From: CAYXAA01 sp964462985
GTDB taxonomy: Bacteria > Pseudomonadota > Alphaproteobacteria > Rhizobiales > Stappiaceae
Reading direction: 5' to 3'
Assembly: GCA_964462985.1 (NCBI GenBank)
Contig: CAYXAA010000026.1
Span: 1-64,000 of the forward strand
DNA: 64,000 nucleotides
Shown: positions 1-7,452 of the stretch, piece by piece
Numbering within the stretch: the stretch's first letter is position 1
How the letters are laid out: each line of letters starts with the position of its first letter
The notes under the pieces: generated by a model
Database searches by the model: none
What the model was told of the DNA's origin: nothing
What the model saw: the letters and a program-made list of their open reading frames with translations, nothing else
Position numbers and translations under genes: made by a program

Positions 1-580
1 TGCCCTTGACCGGGTCGCCGCCGATGCCGACGGCCGTGGTCTGGCCGAGGCCGGCATTGGTGGTCTGGAACACTGCTTCATAGGTCAGCGTGCCGGAGCG
101 GGACACGACGCCCACCGACCCCTTCTTGAAGATGGAGCCGGGCATGATGCCGATCTTGCATTCGTCTGGCGTCAGTACCCCAGGACAGTTCGGACCGAGC
201 AGCCGTGACCTCGACTTCTCCAACTTCGCCTTGACCTTGACCATGTCCATGACCGGAATGCCCTCGGTAATGCAGACGATGAGGGGAATCTCGGCCTCGA
301 TCGCCTCGACGATCGCGGCGGCCGCGCCCGCCGGCGGCACGTAGATCACCGAAGCATCGGCCCCGGTCGCGTCCCTGGCTTCCGCGACCGTGGCGTAGAT
401 CGGAAGCTCGGCATAGCCCTCGATGCCGCTGGTCCAGGTTTCGCCACCCTTCTTCGGATGAACGCCTGCGACCATCTTGGTGCTGTTATAGGCAAGAGCC
501 TGTTCGGTGTGGAATGTGCCGGTCTTGCCGGTCAGGCCCTGGACGATGACCTTGGTGGCGTTGTTGACGAGAATCGACAT
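1..580 (-). CDS. sucD: Succinyl-CoA synthetase alpha subunit, 3' part cut off by window edge
   Basis: The visible 193 N-terminal residues match the alpha subunit of succinyl-CoA ligase (ADP-forming), which with SucC converts succinyl-CoA to succinate with substrate-level phosphorylation in the TCA cycle. The CoA-binding Rossmann part is present, with GLTGKTGTFH near residues 15-24 and GPNCPG further on. The phosphorylated active-site histidine lies in the part beyond the window. The ATG (578-580) overlaps the sucC stop in a TGATG arrangement, so translation is probably coupled. The gene runs off the left edge on the minus strand; in rhizobia sucA usually follows, which cannot be tested here. 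Confidence 0.96.
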   Translation of the reverse strand, partial: MSILVNNATKVIVQGLTGKTGTFHTEQALAYNSTKMVAGVHPKKGGETWTSGIEGYAELPIYATVAEARDATGADASVIYVPPAGAAAAIVEAIEAEIPLIVCITEGIPVMDMVKVKAKLEKSRSRLLGPNCPGVLTPDECKIGIMPGSIFKKGSVGVVSRSGTLTYEAVFQTTNAGLGQTTAVGIGGDPVKG

Positions 581-1779
581 CAGTTGCTTCCCTTCACCGC
601 CTTGAAGATCTTCTGCGCCGCATCATCCAGATCATCGGCCGCAATCACGTTCAGCCCCGAGTTGTTGAGAATGTCCTTGCCGAGCTGGACATTGGTGCCC
701 TCGAGGCGGACGACCAGGGGCACCTTCAGGCCAACCTCCTTAACCGCCGCAACCACGCCCTCGGCGATGACGTCACAGCGCATGATGCCGCCGAAGATGT
801 TGACCAGGATGCCCTTCACGTTCGGGTCGGCGGTGATGATCTTGAAGGCGGCCGTGACCTTTTCCTTCGAGGCGCCGCCACCGACATCCAGGAAGTTGGC
901 GGGCTCGGCACCATAGAGCTTGATGATGTCCATCGTCGCCATGGCGAGACCGGCGCCATTGACCATGCAGCCTATGTCGCCATCGAGCGCGACATAGGCG
1001 AGATCGTGCTTGGAGGCCTCGATCTCCTTCTCGTCCTCCTCTGTCGTGTCGCGCAGCGCCACGATCTCCGGATGACGGAACAGGGCATTGCCGTCGAAGG
1101 AAACCTTGGCATCGAGCACCCGCAGCCGGCCGTTTTTCATCACGATCAGCGGGTTAACCTCGAGCAGGCTCATGTCCTTCTCGGCGAAGGCCTTGTAGAG
1201 GATCGGAAACAGCTGGAGCCCGTCGTCACGGGCCGCGCCCTCCAGTTTCAGCGCGTCGCACAGCTTGCCGGCGTCATCGGCGGTAACGCCGGCCTCCGGG
1301 TCGATCGCAAGAGTGAGGATCTTCTCGGGCGTGTGCTCTGCGACCGCCTCGATGTCCATGCCGCCCTCGGTCGAGACGACAAAGGCCGGACGGCCAACGG
1401 AACGGTCGACCAGGATCGAGAGGTAAAGCTCCCGATCGATGTCGGCACCGTCCTCGATATAAAGTCGGTTGACGACCTTGCCGGCCGGACCGGTCTGCTT
1501 GGTCACAAGCGTGTTGCCGAGCATTTCCTGAGCGTTGGCCACCACCTCCTCGACCGACCGGGCGAGGCGAACGCCACCCTTTGCATCGGCGCCGAGTTCC
1601 TTGAACCTGCCCTTGCCCCGGCCGCCTGCATGAATCTGGGACTTCACCACATAGAGAGGCCCCGGCAGCGCCTTGGCGGCAGCCTCGGCCTCGGACGCGG
1701 CGAAGATGGCGACACCGTCGGCAACCGGCGCGCCGTATTCCTTCAGCAGCGCCTTGGCCTGGTATTCATGGATGTTCAT
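580..1779 (-). CDS. sucC: Succinyl-CoA synthetase beta subunit (ADP-forming)
   Basis: This 399-residue protein is the ATP-grasp beta subunit of succinyl-CoA synthetase and acts with SucD in the TCA cycle. It begins MNIHEYQAKALLKEYG, the standard SucC N-terminus. The ATP-grasp motif GGRGKGR lies near residue 53, and the C-terminal CoA-ligase domain carries DVGGGASKEK. The length is normal for the family. An upstream in-frame start at 1824 would add 15 residues without family support, so 1779 was chosen; a G-rich stretch (ggggg) lies about 10 bases upstream. The gene follows mdh by 75 bp and overlaps sucD by one base, giving an mdh-sucC-sucD operon typical of Hyphomicrobiales. Confidence 0.97.
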   Translation of the reverse strand: MNIHEYQAKALLKEYGAPVADGVAIFAASEAEAAAKALPGPLYVVKSQIHAGGRGKGRFKELGADAKGGVRLARSVEEVVANAQEMLGNTLVTKQTGPAGKVVNRLYIEDGADIDRELYLSILVDRSVGRPAFVVSTEGGMDIEAVAEHTPEKILTLAIDPEAGVTADDAGKLCDALKLEGAARDDGLQLFPILYKAFAEKDMSLLEVNPLIVMKNGRLRVLDAKVSFDGNALFRHPEIVALRDTTEEDEKEIEASKHDLAYVALDGDIGCMVNGAGLAMATMDIIKLYGAEPANFLDVGGGASKEKVTAAFKIITADPNVKGILVNIFGGIMRCDVIAEGVVAAVKEVGLKVPLVVRLEGTNVQLGKDILNNSGLNVIAADDLDDAAQKIFKAVKGSN

Positions 1780-1824
1780 CGCGGGCGTTCCCCCACTCGG
1801 CTGGAAATCTCGACAGAACGGCAA

Positions 1825-1847
1825 GAGGGACGACCATGCCGTCCCTC
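1825..1847 (-). other. Hairpin in the mdh-sucC spacer
   Basis: GAGGGACG (1825-1832) pairs perfectly with CGTCCCTC (1840-1847) around a 7-nt loop. On the transcribed minus strand it is followed by CTCTTGCCGTTCTG, too poor in U for a convincing terminator. It may be a processing or mRNA-stability element, or a partial terminator lowering sucCD expression relative to mdh. Confidence 0.4.
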
Positions 1848-1854
1848 CGCCACA

Positions 1855-2817
1855 TCAACCCAGCGCCGGCTGGATCTTCTTGCAGGCCTGAACCAGACCG
1901 TCGACCGCGGCGACGGACTTTTCGAACATCGCCTTTTCCTCGCCGTTGAGGTCGATCTCGATCACGCGCTCGACACCGCCGGCCCCGATGACGACCGGCA
2001 CGCCGACATAGGTGTTGGTCAAGCCGTACTGGCCATCGAGATGCGCTGCGCACGGCAGAACGCGCTTCTTGTCCTTGAGGTAGCTTTCGGCCATGGCGAT
2101 CGCCGAAGCCGCAGGGGCGTAGAAGGCGGAGCCGGTTTTGAGCAGGCCGACGATTTCGGCGCCGCCGTCACGGGTGCGCTGCACGATCTCAGCAAGCCGC
2201 TCGGCCGTGCACCATCCCATCTTCACAAGGTCGGGCAGCGGGATTCCCGCAACTGTGGAATAGCGCGTCAGCGGAACCATCGTGTCGCCGTGGCCGCCGA
2301 GCACAAAAGCTGTGACGTCCTCGACCGAGACGTTGAACTCCTCGGCGAGGAAGTAACGGAACCGGGCGCTGTCGAGCACGCCTGCCATGCCGACAACCTT
2401 GTTCGCCGGCAGGCCGGAGAACTTCTGCAGCGCCCAGACCATGGCGTCGAGCGGATTTGTGATGCAGATGACGAACGCGTCGGGAGCATGCTTGGCGATT
2501 CCGGCGCCGACCTGCTCCATCACCTTCAGATTGATCTCGAGCAGGTCATCGCGGCTCATGCCGGGCTTGCGCGGCACGCCGGCGGTGACAATCACCACGT
2601 CGGCCCCGGCAATCGCCTCGTAGCTGTTGGTGCCGGCGAGCTTGGCGTCGAACCCATCTACCGGAGACGACTCGGCAATATCGAGCGCTTTGCCCTGGGG
2701 CGTACCCTCGGCGATGTCGAACAGAACGATGTCACCGAGTTCCTTCAGACCGGCGAGATGAGCGAGCGTGCCGCCAATTTGTCCTGCGCCGATCAGCGCG
2801 ATCTTGTTACGAGCCAT
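1855..2817 (-). CDS. mdh: NAD-dependent malate dehydrogenase
   Basis: A 320-residue LDH-like malate dehydrogenase that interconverts malate and oxaloacetate with NAD in the cytoplasm. The NAD-binding GAGQIGG occupies residues 10-16. Substrate-binding arginines are R83 and R89 (in VPRKPGMSRDD) and R152, the catalytic pair is D149 and H176 (GGHGD), and NPLDAMV starts at residue 111. A second arginine at the specificity loop (R83) argues for malate rather than lactate. Length and start fit the family. It is the first gene of the mdh-sucC-sucD operon, 208 bp downstream of zapE, with palindromic TTTACGTAAA-type sequence just upstream that could be regulatory. Confidence 0.97.
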   Translation of the reverse strand: MARNKIALIGAGQIGGTLAHLAGLKELGDIVLFDIAEGTPQGKALDIAESSPVDGFDAKLAGTNSYEAIAGADVVIVTAGVPRKPGMSRDDLLEINLKVMEQVGAGIAKHAPDAFVICITNPLDAMVWALQKFSGLPANKVVGMAGVLDSARFRYFLAEEFNVSVEDVTAFVLGGHGDTMVPLTRYSTVAGIPLPDLVKMGWCTAERLAEIVQRTRDGGAEIVGLLKTGSAFYAPAASAIAMAESYLKDKKRVLPCAAHLDGQYGLTNTYVGVPVVIGAGGVERVIEIDLNGEEKAMFEKSVAAVDGLVQACKKIQPALG

Positions 2818-2828
2818 GTCCGACCGTT

Positions 2829-2892
2829 CCCTTTACGTAAAGTGGAGCATGCGTCCCTACGCGATGACCGAGATGGCACTACTCCCTTTACG
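2829..2892. promoter_or_regulatory. Repeated CCCTTTACG element with 12-bp palindrome upstream of mdh
   Basis: CTTTACGTAAAG at 2831-2842 is a perfect 12-bp palindrome lying 14 bp upstream of the mdh start. The 9-mer CCCTTTACG occurs at 2829-2837 and again at 2884-2892, about 55 bp apart. The placement suits an operator for mdh-sucCD. No regulator is assigned, and chance cannot be excluded. Confidence 0.35.
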
Positions 2893-3025
2893 CAGCGGGT
2901 GCAACCTCGACAAGGGTTTGAAGGAGGTTTCCGGGTGACGCAACGAGGCAGGGTGCTTCCGCCCGGCTCAAACGTATGCGCGCCTTGTTTGCCGCGTTGC
3001 CCCCCGGTTCAGGGAGGCGCCGGCC

Positions 3026-4204
3026 TTATCCCGGCCCCGACTCCTCTGCGCCCGCAATCCAGGCCTTTGAGCGCATTTCCATCAAACGGGAGGCGGTGCG
3101 GGCGAATTCGAACGATTCTGCCCCGGTGGTCGCCTGATAAAGCTCATCGGGTTCAGCGGCTGCCGAAACCACCAGCTTGTTGCGGTTGTCGTAGAGCGTG
3201 TCGACCAAGTTGATGAGCCGCTTGGCGGCATTACGCTGCGCCAAGCTCATGATCGGGACATGCTCCAGCACCAGTGTGTGGTAGGCGTGCGCGATACGCA
3301 AATAATCGGCGGCGCCGAGGGGCGCCTCGCAGAGTTCCGCAAAGGTAAATCGTGCAACACCGGCGGCGGTGCGCGGCACGTCTATCCGGCGCCCCTTCGC
3401 CTCCAGGTGTTCGGACCGCACCGGCATTCCGTGGGTGAGTGCCTTCCAGAGCCGATCGACCGCGGCATCGGTCTCAGGACCAAGCGGCGTTAAATAGACC
3501 GGAGCACCGGCGAGTTTCTCCAGCCGGAAATCGGTCCGGGCATCCAGCTTCAGCACATCGACCCGCGAGCGCAGCAGCTCGATGAAACTCAGAAACAGGC
3601 TGCGGTTGAGTCCGTCCTTGTAGAGATCCTGCGGATCGACGTTTGAGGTGGCCACCACGACGACACCGGCGTCGAACAACCGGGTGAACAGGCGGCCAAG
3701 GATCATAGCGTCGGCGATATCCGTAACCGAGAACTCGTCGAAGCACAGCAGCCGAGTCTCCTCGGCAATCGCAGCCGCGACCGGTGGAATCGGATCGTCA
3801 CCCTTGAGCCTACCAGTCTTGATCGCCTGGCGGGCGGCGTGGATCCGCTCGTGTACATCGGCCATGAACTCGTGGAAGTGGACCCGCCGCTTACGATTGG
3901 GCGCAGCGACCTGAAAGAAGAAGTCCATCAGCATCGTCTTGCCGCGGCCGACCGAGCCCCAGATGTATAGGCCCTTTACCGGTGCGGTCGCGTCGCGGCG
4001 CTTGCCGAACAGCCAGCCGAGCGCGCTCTTCTTTGATGCGAGCCGGGTTTCGACCAGCCTCGCATTGAGCCGGTCGAGCGCCCCGACGACCGCAAGCTGC
4101 GCCGGGTCGGACTCGATCTCGCCGTCGGCGACGAGCTGGCGGTAGTGGTCGGCGACGAGCGGCACGACGGGCGTGCCGGCCAGTGAGGTGGAACGTTCGA
4201 TCAT
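3026..4204 (-). CDS. zapE: Cell division protein ZapE / AFG1-like ATPase
   Basis: A 392-residue P-loop ATPase of the AFG1/ZapE family. In Escherichia coli ZapE associates with FtsZ late in division; the mitochondrial relative AFG1/LACE1 acts in protein quality control. The Walker A motif GSVGRGKT is at residues 83-90 and Walker B LLCFDEF ends near residue 158, followed by a sensor-like VVVATSN. Length matches alphaproteobacterial members. In these bacteria the gene is commonly found just upstream of mdh and sucCD, as here. The 208-bp gap to mdh suggests separate promoters. Confidence 0.93.
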   Translation of the reverse strand: MIERSTSLAGTPVVPLVADHYRQLVADGEIESDPAQLAVVGALDRLNARLVETRLASKKSALGWLFGKRRDATAPVKGLYIWGSVGRGKTMLMDFFFQVAAPNRKRRVHFHEFMADVHERIHAARQAIKTGRLKGDDPIPPVAAAIAEETRLLCFDEFSVTDIADAMILGRLFTRLFDAGVVVVATSNVDPQDLYKDGLNRSLFLSFIELLRSRVDVLKLDARTDFRLEKLAGAPVYLTPLGPETDAAVDRLWKALTHGMPVRSEHLEAKGRRIDVPRTAAGVARFTFAELCEAPLGAADYLRIAHAYHTLVLEHVPIMSLAQRNAAKRLINLVDTLYDNRNKLVVSAAAEPDELYQATTGAESFEFARTASRLMEMRSKAWIAGAEESGPG

Positions 4205-4294
4205 CCGAGAGATCTTTGTGCCCGCGATGGCTGAGGCGGAGCGAACGCAGATGAGCCGTCCGGATGCGGAGGATGGCTCATGGAGTCCTGCAGC

Positions 4295-4714
4295 TCATTT
4301 CGGCGACACCGGTGCGGCGGGCTCCAGAAAGGCGGCGTCTACCGGAACCTGCAGGCCCGTCGCAAGGCGATTGGTCTCGCTCGCCATTCCAACGACCGCC
4401 AGGAGTTCACCGAGCTGCACGTCGGTCATACCCTTGGCCCGAGCCGCCGCAATATGCGAGCGGATGCAATAGTCGCAGCCGTTTACGATGGACACGGCGA
4501 CATAGATCAATTCCTTGACCAACGGATCGAGAGCGCCCGGCGCCATGACCGCCTTGAGGCTTTCCCAGGTGCGCTCCATCAAGGCGGGGTCATTGGCGAG
4601 CACACGCCAGAAATTGTTGACGAACTCCGTATCGCGCGTCGTCCTGATATCCGCGACAACGCGCGCGGCCGCCTCCGGCAGTTCGCCGTCGCTGAGCACC
4701 GGCCAAACCGACAT
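4295..4714 (-). CDS. Carboxymuconolactone decarboxylase / AhpD-like family protein
   Basis: This 139-residue protein has the CMD/AhpD fold signature. Its core is NGCDYCIRSH, giving a CxxC pair at C80 and C83 and a histidine at 87 in the arrangement used by AhpD-type alkylhydroperoxidases. The family acts in peroxide or redox chemistry; the exact substrate is unknown. The start at 4714 was preferred over the ATGs at 4720 and 4753 because AAGGGGA lies 5 to 6 bases upstream. It sits between zapE and the Omp19-like lipoprotein on the same strand, with a 90-bp gap to zapE, and may be cotranscribed. Confidence 0.85.
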   Translation of the reverse strand: MSVWPVLSDGELPEAAARVVADIRTTRDTEFVNNFWRVLANDPALMERTWESLKAVMAPGALDPLVKELIYVAVSIVNGCDYCIRSHIAAARAKGMTDVQLGELLAVVGMASETNRLATGLQVPVDAAFLEPAAPVSPK

Positions 4715-4783
4715 CACCATCCCCTTGATCTGACAGCTTCGGATTTCGATCACATTGCCGCGGAGCGGCGGCTTACGGCGCGC

Positions 4784-5308
4784 CTAACGAAACACTGAGA
4801 TCGCCGATCCGGTCGTGGTTTGACCGTTGAACCTCTCCGGCGCAGAATTGTAAAGCTGCGCTATCGTGGCACCGGTGTCGTCCTTGAGCACAACCTGTTT
4901 GCCGTTCAGATCCCAAGCGGAGACCTTCTGCAGGGCCGGCGAACCACAACCCCGCGAGTTTGCCCGATAGCCGCCGCTCCACGTCGTGAGCGTCATGAAC
5001 AGTTTGCAGTTGTCGCTGCCGGAAACGACAGTCCAGCCGCCGAGCATGTCGGACCGGCCAATTTCCTTCGCGTCGGGTGGCGGACTCGCGGGCGCGGCCG
5101 GGACATTCGCGACCTGCGTCTGCTCCAGCGGCTCCTGCTCGACCGGGGTTTCCGTGGCGGGCAGATCAAGCGGCTGCAATGGTCCGCTGGCGACCGGAGG
5201 CGTCGGCGTCGCCGGCAGGGGCGCTGGCCGGCTGTAGCCGAAGCGCTGGCAGCCGGCGGCCGAGACCGCAAGAACAGCAAGGACCGCGAAAGAAATGTGC
5301 CGATTCAT
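4784..5308 (-). CDS. Omp19-like lipoprotein with protease-inhibitor Inh domain
   Basis: A 174-residue lipoprotein. The N-terminus is a lipoprotein signal peptide ending in the lipobox VSAAGC, so C20 should be lipidated. A proline- and alanine-rich linker (about residues 27-80) leads to a C-terminal beta-barrel domain of the AprI/Inh type, with LGGWTVV and two cysteines (in DNCKLF and SRGCGS) probably forming a disulfide. The architecture is that of Brucella Omp19, an outer-membrane lipoprotein reported to inhibit host proteases, and of related lipoproteins across Hyphomicrobiales. In a free-living organism it would more likely protect the envelope from proteolysis. That role is inferred. Confidence 0.87.
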   Translation of the reverse strand: MNRHISFAVLAVLAVSAAGCQRFGYSRPAPLPATPTPPVASGPLQPLDLPATETPVEQEPLEQTQVANVPAAPASPPPDAKEIGRSDMLGGWTVVSGSDNCKLFMTLTTWSGGYRANSRGCGSPALQKVSAWDLNGKQVVLKDDTGATIAQLYNSAPERFNGQTTTGSAISVFR

Positions 5309-5359
5309 AATGGAAATACCCTTCCTCTCCTCCGGCGCGGCGTCCGTGTGCCCCTATTC

Positions 5360-5389
5360 GGGTAGAAACGAATGCCGCATCCTGTCAAG
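5360..5389 (-). promoter_or_regulatory. Candidate promoter of the Omp19-like gene
   Basis: On the minus strand CTTGACA (5383-5389) is followed after 17 bp by CTACCC (5360-5365). The -35 fits the alphaproteobacterial CTTGAC consensus well; the -10 matches CTATAT only in part. The site is about 50 bp upstream of the Omp19-like start. Confidence 0.4.
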
Positions 5390-5873
5390 TTACGGGATCG
5401 GACCCGCCGCGAACAGCCGGCGAACGCAGAATTCCGCCCGGACCGGCCAACATCGGAGCGGAAGACACGTGCTTACCGGTCTGCAGCCCGAATAACGCGC
5501 GAAACCGGCCATAGCACCCCGAATGAGCCGAATTGCGACATTGAACGCGATGATCATCAATTCCTTCAGGACGGGCCGTTTACGTGATCGGACGGGCCGC
5601 CGAGTGCCAGTTGCGGGCTTTCCCTGATCTGCAGGATGATCGCGGTCAGGCCTCACCTCCCGGGGGTCTGATCGTGACTTCAAGCGAAGTCCAACAGGCG
5701 TCGAAGGGCGCATTAACCGCGCGAACTGGCCGCAGCGTTACCGCGCGCCCCGCATGGGGGGAACGGCCGCGTCCGTGAGGGGGGCGGAGCCTGACCTACG
5801 AGGAGACGGAGTTGACCTTCGCGGAGAACGGCTTAAGTAGAAACCAGCCGCGCTTCGCAACCTGCCAGACCGG
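5390..5873. other. Intergenic region between Omp19-like gene and MAPEG gene, no gene seen
   Basis: Divergent spacer with no convincing coding sequence or RNA gene. Short open frames on both strands here lack ribosome sites and family resemblance. The stretch near 5735-5800 is very G-rich (gcatgggggg, gaggggggcgg). It must contain the MAPEG promoter, but no good -35/-10 pair was recognised. Confidence 0.5.
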
Positions 5874-6260
5874 GTGCTCCACGTGCCGTTCTCCGTTTGG
5901 TGCATTCTTGCCGCCGGCGTCCTGCCAATCCTGGCGGCCGCTCCAGCAAAGTTCTCGCGAGACTTCTCCAATGCCTATCCGCGCGACCCGGCGTTCTGGG
6001 CGAGCGGCTTCCGGGCGCGCGCCGCGGCCGCTCAGGCCAATGGGTTCGAAGCCTTCCCACTGTTCGCGATCTCGGTGATCGTCGGCCTCGGCCAGGGCGG
6101 CGACCCTGCTTGGATCGATCGGCTCGCCGGGCTCTTCATCGGTCTTCGCGTCATCTATATCGTCTGTTACTGGACCAACCGGCCGTCGCATCGGTCTCTG
6201 GTCTGGGCGCTGGCCTTCCTGACCACGCTGGCGATTTTCTCCAGTCCGGTGTGGAGCTGA
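5874..6260 (+). CDS. MAPEG family membrane protein
   Basis: A 128-residue integral membrane protein with three to four hydrophobic segments. The signature FWASGFRARAAAAQANGFEA (about residues 42-61) is typical of bacterial MAPEG proteins, relatives of eukaryotic membrane glutathione S-transferases and eicosanoid enzymes. Bacterial members of this subgroup have no assigned substrate. The start is a GTG at 5874; another GTG three codons on (5883) is equally possible, and neither has a strong ribosome site. A 9-bp stem hairpin begins at the stop codon. Confidence 0.85.
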   Translation: MLHVPFSVWCILAAGVLPILAAAPAKFSRDFSNAYPRDPAFWASGFRARAAAAQANGFEAFPLFAISVIVGLGQGGDPAWIDRLAGLFIGLRVIYIVCYWTNRPSHRSLVWALAFLTTLAIFSSPVWS

Positions 6261-6285
6261 CCCTGATGGAGTTCGGATCAGGGTC
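6259..6285 (+). terminator. Hairpin at the end of the MAPEG gene
   Basis: GACCCTGAT (6259-6267) pairs perfectly with ATCAGGGTC (6277-6285) around a 9-nt loop and overlaps the stop codon. No T-run follows (CCAAGAG), so it is either a weak terminator or an mRNA 3'-end stabiliser. Confidence 0.4.
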
Positions 6286-6504
6286 CCAAGAGCCGTCATG
6301 CGCAAGACGACTGGTCAAAGGGGCCTTGACGGCCTCCGGCTCATTCGGCTCACACTATACGGAAGATCCCGCCGACCCCACTTCGGCAACCGTCATCCAA
6401 ATGCCGGAAACTTTGTTCAAGGATGACATCGCCCGGCGAAACATCCGACATCGCGTCGCCACTGGCGCCGCGTCCCTGACCGTCGCAACGGATCGGAGCG
6501 CAAA

Positions 6505-7419
6505 GTGAAGCCAAGCGCCAGAAGTTTCGCTGACGTCCTGAGTCGGCGGTCTTCCGTTACCGACCTCGCAGATGCGCCGACGCTGCACATCGTCGACCAG
6601 CTGATCGCCGAGCGGGGCCGGAAGGTGATGTCGACGCCCTGGTGGCCACTGGTGCGGCCTCTGGCCAACTATGTGCTGCGCTATCACGACGCCGTGGCAA
6701 TGGCCGACCGCATCGCTCCGATGTCGGCCGAAGATGCCTTCACCTATCTGAGCGAGCTTCTCAGGCTGAAGGTTGTCGCCCGCAATGCCGACCGCCTGCC
6801 GGAGACCGGCAAGGTCGTCATCGTGAGCAATCACCCCACCGGAATTGCCGACGGCGTTGCCCTGTTCGATGCCGTGAAGCCGCGTCGGCGCGACCTCTCG
6901 ATCTTCGCCAACCGCGACGCCATCCGGATCAATCCGCGCTTCGCCGACATGATTGTTCCGGTTGAATGGCGCGACGACTTCAAGAGCCGTGAGAAAACGC
7001 GGGAAACCTTGCGGCTGTCTTCACGTGCCTTTGCCACCGAGCGTGCCGTCGCACTGTTTCCCTCCGGACGGCTCGCCTATTGGCACGAAGGCCGGCTTAC
7101 CGAACGGCCTTGGATGACGTCGGCCCTGGCGCTTGCCCGCAAATATGATGCCCCGATTGTGCCGATACACATGGGAGGGCGCAACTCGGGGCTGTTCTAC
7201 TTCCTTGCCCGGGTATCGACCGAACTGCGCGACATGACCGTGTTCAACGAGCTGCTCAACAAGCGCAACGCAACGTTCACGGTCAATTTCGGCAAACCGA
7301 TCGCCCCCGAGACGCTGGATGGCGATCTCGCCGAGTTGACCTCCGCACTGCGGGTGCACTGCGCAGAAACCTTGGCCAAGGATCCGGATGCCGTGTTCAC
7401 GCCGCCCCCGAGCGTGTGA
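6505..7419 (+). CDS. PlsC-like lysophospholipid acyltransferase
   Basis: A 304-residue acyltransferase of the glycerophosphate/lysophosphatidate family, probably acting on a lysolipid at the inner membrane. The catalytic box is NHPTGIADG near residues 109-117. It has five residues between His110 and Asp116 instead of the usual four (HX4D), a variant also seen in some alphaproteobacterial homologues. The second conserved block is ALFPSGRLAY, where PSG replaces the usual EG[TS]. The start is GTG with GGAG seven bases upstream (6495-6498). Ornithine-lipid acylation (OlsA-like) is an alternative; the true phospholipid PlsC of this window is at 43724-44581. Confidence 0.78.
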   Translation: MKPSARSFADVLSRRSSVTDLADAPTLHIVDQLIAERGRKVMSTPWWPLVRPLANYVLRYHDAVAMADRIAPMSAEDAFTYLSELLRLKVVARNADRLPETGKVVIVSNHPTGIADGVALFDAVKPRRRDLSIFANRDAIRINPRFADMIVPVEWRDDFKSREKTRETLRLSSRAFATERAVALFPSGRLAYWHEGRLTERPWMTSALALARKYDAPIVPIHMGGRNSGLFYFLARVSTELRDMTVFNELLNKRNATFTVNFGKPIAPETLDGDLAELTSALRVHCAETLAKDPDAVFTPPPSV

Positions 7420-7452
7420 CGCTTGCCCGAGCGACGGCGGCCCGCCGACAGA

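Noticed and set aside
1006..3213. 735-codon open frame on the plus strand across sucC and mdh
   Set aside because: Antisense shadow caused by high GC and codon bias; sucC and mdh are certain on the other strand, and the product has no family resemblance.
5390..5713. 107-codon open frame on the minus strand in the Omp19-MAPEG spacer
   Set aside because: No ribosome site, Arg/Pro-rich translation typical of noncoding GC-rich DNA, and no recognised family.
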